This document shows, piece by piece, positions 26,803-35,353 of a stretch of DNA of 64,000 nucleotides; the stretch's first letter is position 1; every line of letters begins with the position of its first letter. The DNA is taken from contig NZ_CP099391.1 of assembly GCF_023913515.1 (NCBI RefSeq), positions 1,550,001 to 1,614,000 of the forward strand, read 5' to 3'. Source of the DNA: Natronococcus sp. CG52 (lineage in GTDB: Archaea > Halobacteriota > Halobacteria > Halobacteriales > Natrialbaceae). Both the position numbers and the translations under genes were made by a program. The notes beneath the pieces were generated by a model. It had not been told where the DNA came from and ran no database searches. It worked only from the letters and a program-made list of their open reading frames with translations.

Positions 26803-27003
26803 AGATTGGATTCTACCGGATCGGACGCCGTTCGGTCGGCCCGGTCTCGCACGGCCGGCGACGACCGTTCGCGCCGGTCGGCTCCCACGACCGTGTGAAA
26901 CGTTCCCGTCCGGAAATACACAATCAACTCTCTTAATGTTGACTACTGCTCGCGGCTCTCGGCGCACCGTTCGAAAACTGGAGCGAAACCGGACGACGAC
27001 CGT

Positions 27004-28161
27004 TCAGAATAGCGCGTCGAGTTCGCCGCCCGTGTCCATCAGGGTGGCGAACTCGTCCTGCGCGTTCGCCCGAACCGTTTCGGTGGTTTCCTGGGCTTCG
27101 ATCGCGACCTCCTGGAGTTGCTGGATGCGCGGGACGTCGGTTACCCCCGAGAGGAGGACGATCGCTCCGACCTCCTCCCGGTCCGTCGTCGGGTAGTCGC
27201 CGCCGCGGATCTCCATGCTTCCCGTCTCGTCCTCGAGCCACTGTCGACCGCGCTCGACGCCCTTCCGGTTCAGGTGTTCGGGCGGTCCGGTCGCGACGAC
27301 CAGTCCGCGCTCGGCACTCGAGACGTCACAGGGGAGGGTGAGCCGACCGAGCGTCGCCTTCCGGACCAGGCTCGTCATCCGGTTCGTCGCTTCACCCTCG
27401 TCGAACCCGTCGTCGCTGGTGAACGACGAGAGCAGGCCGCTCGAGGTATCGACGGTCTCGCTCGCGTACCCGATCGTCGAGATGCCGTCCGAGAGCGTGT
27501 TGATTATCTCGGAGGAGTCGACGACGCTCTCGGCGACGTGATCGTCGTGGCCGACCTCGCCGGCGGCGAATAGCAGTCCGAACCGCTCGACGATCTCTCG
27601 GTTGATCCGGTCGTAGCCGCCCTCGACGGACTCGCCGGCGCTTCGCCAGACGTCGTTGTCGAAGACGAGCAGGTTGTCGACCTCGCGGACGAACGTCCGG
27701 AACGAACGGGCCGCGTTGAGCGTGTAGATGCCGCCCTCGTCGGTCCCCGGGAGGACGCCCAGCCCGTAGACCGGTTCGGTGTAGATCCGCTTCAGGTGTT
27801 TCGCGAGGACGGGCGCCCCGCCGGAGCCGGTACCGCCGCCCATGCCGGCGACGATGAGGAAGGCGTCGATCTCGTGTACCGGAACCCGGTCGATCGCCCC
27901 CTGGATCTCGTCGATGTCCTCCTCGGTGACGTGAGCGCCGAGTTCGTTGTCCGCACCGACGCCGTGACCTTTCACGCGGGCCTGCCCGATGAGTACCCGG
28001 TTCTGCTGCGGGACGTGCTCGAGGCCCTGCAGATCCGCGGTCGCCGAGTTGACCGCGATCGCCGATTCCACGAAGCCGCCGTCGATCCTGCTGTCGAACG
28101 CGAGGAACTCGTCGACGACCTTTCCGCCTGCCTGACCGAAGCCGATGAGTGCGAGTTTCAT
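27004..28161 (-). CDS. cetZ: CetZ tubulin-superfamily protein (CetZ1-like)
   Basis: 385 residues from the ATG at 28161. Starts MKLALIGFGQAGGKVVDEFL, with the tubulin signature GMGGGTGSGG (106-115) for GTP binding, and 'RIYTEPVYGLGVLPGTDEGGIYTLNAARSF' and 'NRKGVERGRQWLEDETGSMEIRGGDYP' further on. CetZ proteins control cell shape; CetZ1 of Haloferax is needed for rod formation and motility, and this sequence reads very close to it. It is a single gene. The promoter is not at leaderless spacing: a TATA-like sequence on the minus strand near 28256-28268 would give a leader of about 75 bases. Confidence 0.94.
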   Translation of the reverse strand: MKLALIGFGQAGGKVVDEFLAFDSRIDGGFVESAIAVNSATADLQGLEHVPQQNRVLIGQARVKGHGVGADNELGAHVTEEDIDEIQGAIDRVPVHEIDAFLIVAGMGGGTGSGGAPVLAKHLKRIYTEPVYGLGVLPGTDEGGIYTLNAARSFRTFVREVDNLLVFDNDVWRSAGESVEGGYDRINREIVERFGLLFAAGEVGHDDHVAESVVDSSEIINTLSDGISTIGYASETVDTSSGLLSSFTSDDGFDEGEATNRMTSLVRKATLGRLTLPCDVSSAERGLVVATGPPEHLNRKGVERGRQWLEDETGSMEIRGGDYPTTDREEVGAIVLLSGVTDVPRIQQLQEVAIEAQETTETVRANAQDEFATLMDTGGELDALF

Positions 28162-28504
28162 AGCTGATTCTCGTGGCCGTTTCCCACCCGCCACGGATCG
28201 AACGGATCGACCGGTCGGGAAACGGGTTCCACGTGCGGAGCAATTCCGGAATAGGGTATTGTTATGGCCGATTTACCATCGAGTAAAGAGTGTCTTCTTT
28301 ACGTGAAAGTAAAGAAAAATGACTCTGCTGTAACGATGATAGACAGACACCTCGATCGGAGACGTCGTTCGCGAGTGGTCGCATCGAGCTGAGATCGCCG
28401 GTGTCAGCTGGGATCTCGAGGGAGATGGGGGGCCGAAACGCCGTTTTTCGAGTTGTCGCTTCCAGAGTAAGTCCTATACACGGTGATGGCATAGCTGCTC
28501 GTAT
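28162..28504. other. Divergent intergenic region between cetZ and a solute-binding lipoprotein
   Basis: 343 bases with no gene. It carries the TATA-like region of cetZ (about 28256-28268, minus strand), an A/T-rich inverted repeat (28296-28315) and a TATA-like CCTATACA (28473-28480) about 27 bases before the plus-strand ATG at 28505. Confidence 0.55.
28296..28315. promoter_or_regulatory. Inverted repeat upstream of cetZ
   Basis: TCTTTAC-gtgaaa-GTAAAGA has perfect 7-base arms, and a third GTAAAGA copy lies at 28283-28289. It sits upstream of the presumed cetZ promoter and far (190 bases) from the plus-strand gene, so a cetZ regulator site is the simpler reading. Confidence 0.45.
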
Positions 28505-30250
28505 ATGGACGACGTCGGTGCGTCGACGACGCGTCGGAGGGTACTCGCCGGGGCGACTACCGGGATCGCCGGTGCGCTCGCCGGGTGTGCGGAGAACCTC
28601 TGGTCACGGGCCGAAAACCCCGGCCCGGAGCAGGTTTCTCTCACCATCAAGGCAGTGCCCGCCGACGACGACGTCGTCGGCGCGAAGATCGCGAGTAAAC
28701 TGCGAGAGAACTTTCAGAAGGCCGGAATCGACGCGACGTTCGAGCCGACGGCCAAGGCGGAACTCTACCGGGAGGTCCTCCTCGACGGCGAGTACGACGT
28801 CTTCATCGACAGGTGTGCCGAATTCGACGAGTACGACTGCCTTCGCGGGCTGCTCCACTCGCAGTACGTCAGTGAACGCGGCTGGCAGAACCCGTTTCAC
28901 TTCTCCGACGTAACCGTCGACGAACTGCTCGAGTCACAGCTTACGACCGAGGGAGAAGAGCGCGAGCAGTCGCTCTCCGAACTATTCGATCACCTGACGG
29001 AGACGGTTCCGTACACCGCCGTCGCGTTCCCCCACCGAATCGGCGCCGCACGGAACGAACTCTCCGTCCCCGCACCGCCGCAAGAGCCGCTCGACTACGT
29101 CGAGATCATGTCCCGGGAACCCGACGGAGGCTCCCGGGACGGACCGCTCGAGGTCGGCGTCTTCGGCGAGCAACTCACCGACCGGCTGAATCCGATCGTC
29201 GTCGATCGCAACAGGATCTTCGGGCTGTTGGAACTGGTGTACTCGCCGCTGGTCTACCGAATCGACGACGAAGATATCCTGTGGCTCGCCGACGACATCG
29301 AGTGGGAGTCGGGTAGTCGACTCGGTGCGACGGTCACGTTGCACGATAACGTGACCTGGCACGACGGATCGTCACTCGACGCCGACGACGTCGCCTTCAC
29401 GTACCAGTTCCTCGAGGATACGTCGCTGGGCGAGGCCGAAAGCGGTATCCCCGCACCACAGTACCGGGGCCAGCAGAGTCTCGTCGAGAACGTTGCCGCG
29501 ATCGACGATCGAACGGTCGAGTTCACCTTCGGAACCGTCAACCGGTCTATCGCGAACCGGGCGCTCCGAATCCCGCTGTTGCCAGAACACATCTGGGAGC
29601 CTCGCTCGGCCATCGTCGGAGAGCGCCAGACAGAGGCGCTCGTCGACGACAACGAGGAACCGATCGGCTCGGGCCTGTTCGCAGTCGGTGACATCACCGA
29701 CGATGCCGAGATCGAACTCGAGCCCTTCGACGATCACGTCTTCCGTGACGAGTCGACCGATCGGCCTTCGATCCTCGATGATTTCCCACAGTTCGAGGGG
29801 ATCCGGTTCCAGATCGCGCCGAACGCCGGCACGCTCGTCGACCTCCTCGCCGAGGGAGAGGTCGATCTCACGGGCAGTCCGCTCCCGGCGGACGAAATCA
29901 ACGCGGTCCTCGAGAACCCGGATCTCTCCGCGCTCACCGAACCGACCGACGAGTTCTACATGGTCGGCTACAACGGCCACCACCAGGAACTCGGCAATCC
30001 CAACGTTCGCCGAATCCTCTCCCGGCTGATCGATCGCGAACACGCCGTCGACGAACTGTTTTCCGGCTTTGCGGAGCCGGCGCGAACGCAGGGCTCGCTG
30101 TTCGGGATCAGAGACACCGAACTGGCGGACGACGAGGACACGATGATCACGAACTTCCCCGGTTCGGACGGCGAAGTCGACTCGAGTCGGGCCCGAACTC
30201 TCTTCGAGGAGGAAGGATACGGCTACGAGGACGGCGTCTTGCTCGAGTAG
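28505..30250 (+). CDS. Peptide/oligopeptide-type solute-binding lipoprotein, circularly permuted order
   Basis: 581 residues. A Tat signal (TTRRRVLAG) ends at the lipobox Cys28. The binding-protein family 5 (DppA/OppA) pieces are in unusual order. Residues 44-204 match the usual C-terminal part ('VSLTIKAVP', 'LRENFQKAGIDATFEP', 'LLDGEYDVFIDR', 'HFSDVTVDELLE', 'VPYTAVAFPHRIG'). Residues 214 onward match the usual N-terminal part ('LEVGVFGEQLTDRLNP', 'DNVTWHDGSSLDADDVAFTYQFL', 'GSGLFAVG', 'VRRILSRLIDREHAVDELF'), and the protein ends at 'FEEEGYGYEDGVLLE', exactly where the usual C-terminal part would begin. No permease or ATPase genes are adjacent. It is probably an extracellular, lipid-anchored binding protein or sensor. 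Confidence 0.82.
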   Translation: MDDVGASTTRRRVLAGATTGIAGALAGCAENLWSRAENPGPEQVSLTIKAVPADDDVVGAKIASKLRENFQKAGIDATFEPTAKAELYREVLLDGEYDVFIDRCAEFDEYDCLRGLLHSQYVSERGWQNPFHFSDVTVDELLESQLTTEGEEREQSLSELFDHLTETVPYTAVAFPHRIGAARNELSVPAPPQEPLDYVEIMSREPDGGSRDGPLEVGVFGEQLTDRLNPIVVDRNRIFGLLELVYSPLVYRIDDEDILWLADDIEWESGSRLGATVTLHDNVTWHDGSSLDADDVAFTYQFLEDTSLGEAESGIPAPQYRGQQSLVENVAAIDDRTVEFTFGTVNRSIANRALRIPLLPEHIWEPRSAIVGERQTEALVDDNEEPIGSGLFAVGDITDDAEIELEPFDDHVFRDESTDRPSILDDFPQFEGIRFQIAPNAGTLVDLLAEGEVDLTGSPLPADEINAVLENPDLSALTEPTDEFYMVGYNGHHQELGNPNVRRILSRLIDREHAVDELFSGFAEPARTQGSLFGIRDTELADDEDTMITNFPGSDGEVDSSRARTLFEEEGYGYEDGVLLE

Positions 30251-30366
30251 CCGGCGATAGCGCGCTCTCCGGAGCGGGACGGACGTCGATTCGCGTCTTC
30301 GTAACCGCGACGCGGCGGTGAGTCAACCGGACCGTATTAATGCCTTCCGAGCAGTATGTACCATAT

Positions 30367-31242
30367 ATGACGCTGCTCGACGTCGTCCTCGAGCTCACGA
30401 TCGTCGTGACGGCGATGCTCGTCACGGCGACGCTCGTGCTCGTCGGACCGCAGCGGATCGCGGCTGCACTCCGCGGCTATCGGTGGCGGCTCGAGGCGTG
30501 TCTGCTCTCGATCGCCGCGCTCGGAGTCGTGTTAGCTCTCCGGCTGTCGACGCGAGACGTGGTCCGGCGGCTCGAGTGGCGCGTGGTCGGACACAACATC
30601 ACGAACGACCTCTTCGCGCTGGAACAACAGCTCTTCGGCGAGACACCCGTCGCGATCCTCCAGTCCGCCCAGACCGAGGTGCTCACCTCGTTTTTCGTCT
30701 TCGTCTACATCTACGGCTACGCGTTCTTGCTCCTGTTCCCGATCATCGCCTACTTCGCGCTCGACGAGATGGACGAACTCTCCACGCTGATCCTCGCCTT
30801 TGCGGCCAACTACGGGATCGGACTGCTCTGTTACGTCCTCTTTATCGCCTACGGGCCGCGAAACTTCGATCCGATGCAGTTCGAGGGGCTGCTCTATAAC
30901 GCCTTCCCCCAGGCGCGAAGCCTCACCAACCAGGTCAACCAGAACACGAACGTGTTCCCGTCGCTGCACACGTCGCTGTCGATGACGGTGTTCTTCGCCG
31001 CCTGGCTGACCCGCGATCGGTATCCGCTGTGGGTTCCGCTCTCCGGTTTTCTCGCGATCAGCGTCGCGATCTCGACGATGTACCTCGGCATCCACTGGTT
31101 CTCGGACGTCGTCGCGGGAACCCTGCTCGCGCTGGTTAGCGTCCACATCGGCGCCAGCTACACCGTCGAAGGGTTCGTCGCGACGGGGCGACAGTACCTC
31201 GGCCGGCGATTCGACGGGCTCGGAAAACCGGGTAGCGAGTGA
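30367..31242 (+). CDS. PAP2-family phosphatase (membrane)
   Basis: 291 residues from the ATG at 30367, chosen because a TATA-like GTATTAAT (30333-30340) is about 30 bases upstream; an ATG at 30340 overlaps it. Six or so membrane segments with the phosphatase motifs PSLHTS (198-203) and GIHWFSDVVAG (His243, Asp247). The spacing and the 'NVFPSLHTSL' form resemble the inositol-phosphorylceramide synthase/AUR1 branch, so it may act on a polyprenyl or lipid phosphate at the outer membrane face. The substrate is not deducible. Confidence 0.87.
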   Translation: MTLLDVVLELTIVVTAMLVTATLVLVGPQRIAAALRGYRWRLEACLLSIAALGVVLALRLSTRDVVRRLEWRVVGHNITNDLFALEQQLFGETPVAILQSAQTEVLTSFFVFVYIYGYAFLLLFPIIAYFALDEMDELSTLILAFAANYGIGLLCYVLFIAYGPRNFDPMQFEGLLYNAFPQARSLTNQVNQNTNVFPSLHTSLSMTVFFAAWLTRDRYPLWVPLSGFLAISVAISTMYLGIHWFSDVVAGTLLALVSVHIGASYTVEGFVATGRQYLGRRFDGLGKPGSE

Positions 31243-31430
31243 GGGTGGCGCCGCAACCAGCCGTCGATCCGTCGTGTGACGCGGTTCGTCGGCACGCGGG
31301 AGGTTTCACACACCCCCGCGTTCGACCTCGGTAACCGGCCTCTTCAGCACGTATTCGGCCCGTACCGGCCGTTTGTCACGGTACCACAATGACCACTATC
31401 CTTATCGGTGGCAACCTGTTAGCTACTCGT

Positions 31431-31742
31431 ATGACCTCTCCACACGATACGTCGGCGCCCGGAGGAGAGGAGAAACCGACGCAGTCGATCATCGAGGGAG
31501 TCGCTCGTCACGAGGGCGTCGACGTAACGGAGGTCGAACCACCCGCGTACGAACCGCTTTACACCGTTGTAAATCCCGAAGCGCTCGACACCCTGTTTCG
31601 AACCGCAACCGGTTCCGACACGGCCAACGCGCGCGTTTCGCTCGAGTACGCGGGGTACGATATCACCGTCTACGGCGACGGACGCGTCGACGTCGCGGAT
31701 CCGTCGACCGGGGAGGTCGTTCCCGACCACGTCGAGGAGTAA
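31431..31742 (+). CDS. Stand-alone HalOD1 domain protein
   Basis: 103 residues from the ATG at 31431, at leaderless distance from the TATA-like TCCTTATC (31398-31405); an ATG at 31389 lies upstream of that box. The core 'SIIEGVARHEGVDVTEVEPPAYEPLYTVVNPEALDTLF' followed by 'ARVSLEYAGYDITVYGDGRVDV' is the halobacterial output domain 1, usually fused to sensory modules but here alone. A second copy of the family is at 54381-54638. Presumed role in signal transduction or gene regulation, not proven. Confidence 0.82.
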   Translation: MTSPHDTSAPGGEEKPTQSIIEGVARHEGVDVTEVEPPAYEPLYTVVNPEALDTLFRTATGSDTANARVSLEYAGYDITVYGDGRVDVADPSTGEVVPDHVEE

Positions 31743-31775
31743 TCGGGATCGACCGAAAACGACGCTGCGACTGTT

Positions 31776-32843
31776 TTACTCGGTAATTTCGATCGTTCGA
31801 CCCTCGTCGCTCGAGCGATAGATCGCGTCGATCACCCGCTGGACGGCGAGCGCCTGTTCGACGCTGGCGTCACTGCTCTTGCCGGTCGCGACCGCGTCGA
31901 AGAACGCCCGCTGCTCCGCGCTGTGGGTGTCGTTCTGGTGGGTTTCGATCGACGTATCTTCGAGGTGGTCGGGGCCGACGTTGCTCGCGGAGTGAACGGA
32001 GAGGTTTCCATCGAGGAGGTCGAACAGCGCGGCCGACTCGGTCCCGCGAACGACGAACTCGTTGTTCTCCGGCCGGTTCGTCGCCCAGGCGACCTCGAGC
32101 GAGATCGTTCGGTCGTCGGTCGTCCGAATGAACGCGCTCGCCGAATCGTCGACGTCGAAGCCGGCCGGCCCCGCGTCGTCCCCCCACATATCGAGATACG
32201 CGTACTCCTCTCGGGAGCCGAACTCGCCGCGTGTGACGCCGTTTACCTCCGACACGGAGGGGTAGTCGAGCAAGTAGAGCGCGAGGTCGATGGCGTGAAC
32301 GCCGAGATCGATGAGGGCGCCCCCGCCGGCGATCTTGCGTCGCGTGAACCACGAACCGCGACCCGGAATTCCGCGGCGGCGGACGTAGTTCGCCTCGACG
32401 TGCGAAACGTCTCCGAGATCACCCTGATCGATCCGGTTTTTGACGATCTGGACCGTATTCGCGAACCGGTTGTTGAACCCCACCATACAGTACCCGTCAC
32501 TCTCGGCTGCAGCACTGGCGATCCGCTCGGCGCTCTCGAGGGAGTGTGCCAGCGGTTTCTCGAGGAGAACGTTCAGATTGCGGTCGAAGGCGTCGACGGC
32601 GTACTCTTCGTGGTACTTGTTCGGGGTGGTGATGACGACGGCGTCGACCGTGTCGTACAGTTCCTGGTGGTCGTCGTAGACGTCGACGTCGTACCGGCGG
32701 GCAAAGCGCGTGCGTGCTTCGGCGGCGACGTCCATCCCACCGACGAGCGAGACGTCGAGGTCGCGAAGGCGCTCGGCGTGATACCGGCCGATGTTCCCGA
32801 GCCCAACAATACCGGTTTTGATGTCAGTTCGTGGTGTTGTCAT
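31776..32843 (-). CDS. Gfo/Idh/MocA family oxidoreductase
   Basis: 355 residues. The NAD(P) fold opens with GIVGLGNIGRYHAERL, then VVITTPNKYHEEY and the family's LLEKPLAHS motif; the second domain has 'GGGALIDLGVHAIDLALYLLDYP' with the conserved His/Asp pair. Members oxidise sugars or inositols. It follows the sugar ABC transporter genes on the same strand with a 185-base gap, so it probably handles the imported sugar. The gap includes a CGGCCG-cagaa-CGGCCG hairpin (32958-32974), which may separate it from the transporter transcript. Confidence 0.9.
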   Translation of the reverse strand: MTTPRTDIKTGIVGLGNIGRYHAERLRDLDVSLVGGMDVAAEARTRFARRYDVDVYDDHQELYDTVDAVVITTPNKYHEEYAVDAFDRNLNVLLEKPLAHSLESAERIASAAAESDGYCMVGFNNRFANTVQIVKNRIDQGDLGDVSHVEANYVRRRGIPGRGSWFTRRKIAGGGALIDLGVHAIDLALYLLDYPSVSEVNGVTRGEFGSREEYAYLDMWGDDAGPAGFDVDDSASAFIRTTDDRTISLEVAWATNRPENNEFVVRGTESAALFDLLDGNLSVHSASNVGPDHLEDTSIETHQNDTHSAEQRAFFDAVATGKSSDASVEQALAVQRVIDAIYRSSDEGRTIEITE

Positions 32844-32957
32844 TGGCGTCGTGTTCCGAGGAGTGGTCGTAATTCGGTACGTCGATTCGAGCGCGACGGG
32901 TTCATTCTCGGTTTCGTATTGGACTTCCTTTGCTCCGTCGTTTGTTCACCGCGATCC

Positions 32958-32974
32958 CGGCCGCAGAACGGCCG
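32958..32974 (-). terminator. Hairpin after the sugar ABC ATPase gene
   Basis: CGGCCG (32958-32963) and CGGCCG (32969-32974) with a five-base loop lie 55 bases past the stop of the ATPase gene. It is short, so only weak support for a transcript end. Confidence 0.3.
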
Positions 32975-33028
32975 TTTCACTGGCTAGTCGACGGCTATTT
33001 CGAGCACAAAAGACGGACCGAGATCGGG

Positions 33029-34216
33029 CTAGTCTTCGGCTTCGGTCGGGGTCGTTCCGGGTTCGGATCCCGGGAGATCCACGATCCCGTGAACGAGCGC
33101 GTTTCCGTCCGCCGTATCGAAGAGGTGGATGTTCGACCGGTCGAGCACTACGTCGACCGTTTCTCCCTCACGGATGTCGGTGTCGGGGCTAACGCTCATC
33201 AAGAGCTGATCCGGAGACTCCATCGGATCTTCCTCCATCGTCCGCTCTGCCCCCTCGTCGAGCATGAGATAGACGAAGATCTCGTCGCCCATCGGCTCGA
33301 GGACGTCCGTCGTCACCTCGATGGGACTCGTCGGATGCGTAATCGCGTCGGCCTTCCTCGCGAGATGAATGTCCTCCGGCCGGACCCCGAGCGTGAGGGT
33401 GTCGCCGGTGCCCGCACCGGGAACCGCTGCGTGGTCGAACTCGATGTCGAAGTTCTTCGTCTCGAGTCCGCCGTCGACGACCTCTCCCTGGGCGAAGTTC
33501 ATCGACGGCGACCCGATAAAGCCTGCGACGAACAGGTTGGCGGGCTCGTTGTAGCAGACGAGTGGCGGATCGATCTGCTGGAGTTCGCCGCCGTCGAGGA
33601 CGGCGATCCGATCGGACATGGTCATCGCCTCGGCCTGGTCGTGGGTGACGTAGATGATCGTCGTCCCCAGTTCGCGGTGGAGCCGCTGGAGTTCGGTCCG
33701 CATGTGGACGCGCAGCTTCGCGTCCAGGTTCGCCAGCGGCTCGTCCATCAGGAAGACGTCCGGGTTGCGGACGATCGCGCGGGCGATCGCGACGCGCTGG
33801 CGCTGACCGCCGGACATCTCGTCGGGCATCCGGTCTAACATTCCCTCGAGCTGAACGATGTCGGACGCCTGTTCGACGCGTCGCTCGATCTCCTCGTCGT
33901 CGTACTTGCGCAGTCGGAGACCGAACGAGATGTTGTCGAAGACGTCCATGTGCGGGAACAACGCGATGTTCTGGAAGACCATCGCGACGCCGCGGTCCTT
34001 GGGAGCGAGGTTCGTGACGTCGTCGTCTCCGATGTAAACGTGCCCCTCCGAGGGCTGGGTCAGCCCCGCGATGGTCTCCATCGTCGTCGACTTCCCACAC
34101 CCCGAGGGGCCGACGAGACAGACGAACTCCCCGTCCTCGATCTCGAGGTTCATGTCGTCGACCGCGACGACGTCTTCGTAGCGCTTCGTGACGTGTTCGA
34201 GTTGTACTCGTGCCAT
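33029..34216 (-). CDS. Sugar ABC transporter ATPase (MsmK/UgpC-type)
   Basis: 395 residues. Walker A GPSGCGKST (36-44), Q-loop FQN (81-83), signature SGGQ (135-138) and Walker B FLMDEP (155-160). The C-terminal 150 residues form the TOBE/OB regulatory domain typical of sugar and glycerol-phosphate importers ('GSPSMNFAQGEVVDG', 'LGVRPEDIHLARKADA'). It energises the two permeases encoded immediately upstream on the same strand. Length is at the upper end because of an acidic C-terminal tail. Confidence 0.95.
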   Translation of the reverse strand: MARVQLEHVTKRYEDVVAVDDMNLEIEDGEFVCLVGPSGCGKSTTMETIAGLTQPSEGHVYIGDDDVTNLAPKDRGVAMVFQNIALFPHMDVFDNISFGLRLRKYDDEEIERRVEQASDIVQLEGMLDRMPDEMSGGQRQRVAIARAIVRNPDVFLMDEPLANLDAKLRVHMRTELQRLHRELGTTIIYVTHDQAEAMTMSDRIAVLDGGELQQIDPPLVCYNEPANLFVAGFIGSPSMNFAQGEVVDGGLETKNFDIEFDHAAVPGAGTGDTLTLGVRPEDIHLARKADAITHPTSPIEVTTDVLEPMGDEIFVYLMLDEGAERTMEEDPMESPDQLLMSVSPDTDIREGETVDVVLDRSNIHLFDTADGNALVHGIVDLPGSEPGTTPTEAED

Positions 34217-34267
34217 TGTTGTAGATTGGGTGGATCGGTTTGGATCGGATTGGTGGTTCGTATCGGA

Positions 34268-35353
34268 TTACTCCTTGAGCGCGCCTGCGGTGAGTCCGCT
34301 GACGATCTTTTCCTGGGCCACGATCACGAGGATCGCGACCGGAAGGACACCGATGATGCTCGAGGCAGCCATCAGGTGGAACAGGATCTCGTACTGTCCC
34401 TGGTAGCCGAGGATACCTTCGAGCAGTGGCGCCCAGTTCTCCGGTTGGCCGTCGGTCATCAGAAACGAGAAGAAGAACTCGTTGTAGACCGCGATGAACG
34501 TCAACACGCCGGCAGTCGCGACGCCGGGTGCCGACAGCGGAATGATGACCCGAAACAGCGCGCCCAGGCGGGTCGTTCCCTCGACCCGGGCGGCGTCCTC
34601 GAGGCCGTCGGGAATCTGCGCGTAGAACGTCGTGAGGATGAAGATCGAGAGCGGCATGAAGATCGCCGAGATCGGGATCACCATCGCACCCGGCGTGTTG
34701 TAGAGGGTCCCGTCGCTCATGATGGGTTCGAGCATCGCGACCGGCGTGTTGAACAGGTCGTTTAGCGGGATGAAAAACGCCGCCGGCGGGAAGAACGACA
34801 CGACCAGCACGAGCAGCATCAGCGGCGTCTTCCCGGGGAACTCGAGCCGGCCGAACGCGTAGCCCGCGAGGCTGGCGACGACCAGCACGAGGATCGTGGA
34901 GGCCGTCGCGATGACGAAGCTGTTGAACATGTACCAGTGGAACGGCAGCACCTCGAACACCTCGATGAAGGCGCCGGGGTTGAACCCGTTCGGCGTGAAC
35001 ACGATATCCTGCAGCTGTCCTTCGGGGGTCAACGCGACCATCAGCAGCCAGTAGAACGGGAACAGCGTCGTGAACAGGAAGAATATCGCCGCGACGTAGA
35101 ACATCGCTTTGTAGACGCGCTGGGGGTTCTGAATGGAGCTCTCGACCCATCGCGAGAACGGTCCGCGCTCGAGTTCGGCCTCTTCGGTACCCCCGAGCGT
35201 TGCGCCTCCGTCGGCGACCTTGGTGTGCGGTCGACCGCCGTCCGGAAGACGGCGATTCGAATCCCCGCTGTATCCCTCGGAGCTGGCGTCTTCGCCGGTA
35301 GCTTCGGCGTCGGTGCCTCCGTGCGGAGTCGTGTCGTTATCGTTGGATTTCAT
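34268..35353 (-). CDS. Sugar ABC transporter permease, MalG-type
   Basis: 361 residues from the ATG at 35353. A long polar N-terminal tail (about 75 residues, rich in Gly, Asp, Ser and Glu) precedes six membrane segments. The ATPase-coupling EAA loop reads 'GLEDAARVEGTTRLGALFRVIIPLSAPG'. The C-terminus LTAGALKE is characteristic of MalG-like permeases. The start overlaps the stop of the first permease by one base (TGATG), and the ATPase gene follows after 51 bases. Confidence 0.94.
   Translation of the reverse strand: MKSNDNDTTPHGGTDAEATGEDASSEGYSGDSNRRLPDGGRPHTKVADGGATLGGTEEAELERGPFSRWVESSIQNPQRVYKAMFYVAAIFFLFTTLFPFYWLLMVALTPEGQLQDIVFTPNGFNPGAFIEVFEVLPFHWYMFNSFVIATASTILVLVVASLAGYAFGRLEFPGKTPLMLLVLVVSFFPPAAFFIPLNDLFNTPVAMLEPIMSDGTLYNTPGAMVIPISAIFMPLSIFILTTFYAQIPDGLEDAARVEGTTRLGALFRVIIPLSAPGVATAGVLTFIAVYNEFFFSFLMTDGQPENWAPLLEGILGYQGQYEILFHLMAASSIIGVLPVAILVIVAQEKIVSGLTAGALKE

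Noticed and set aside
33189-35150. 653-codon minus-strand frame
   Set aside because: It is a shifted-frame shadow of the MalG-type permease and the ATPase, made of Arg-rich sequence without any domain.
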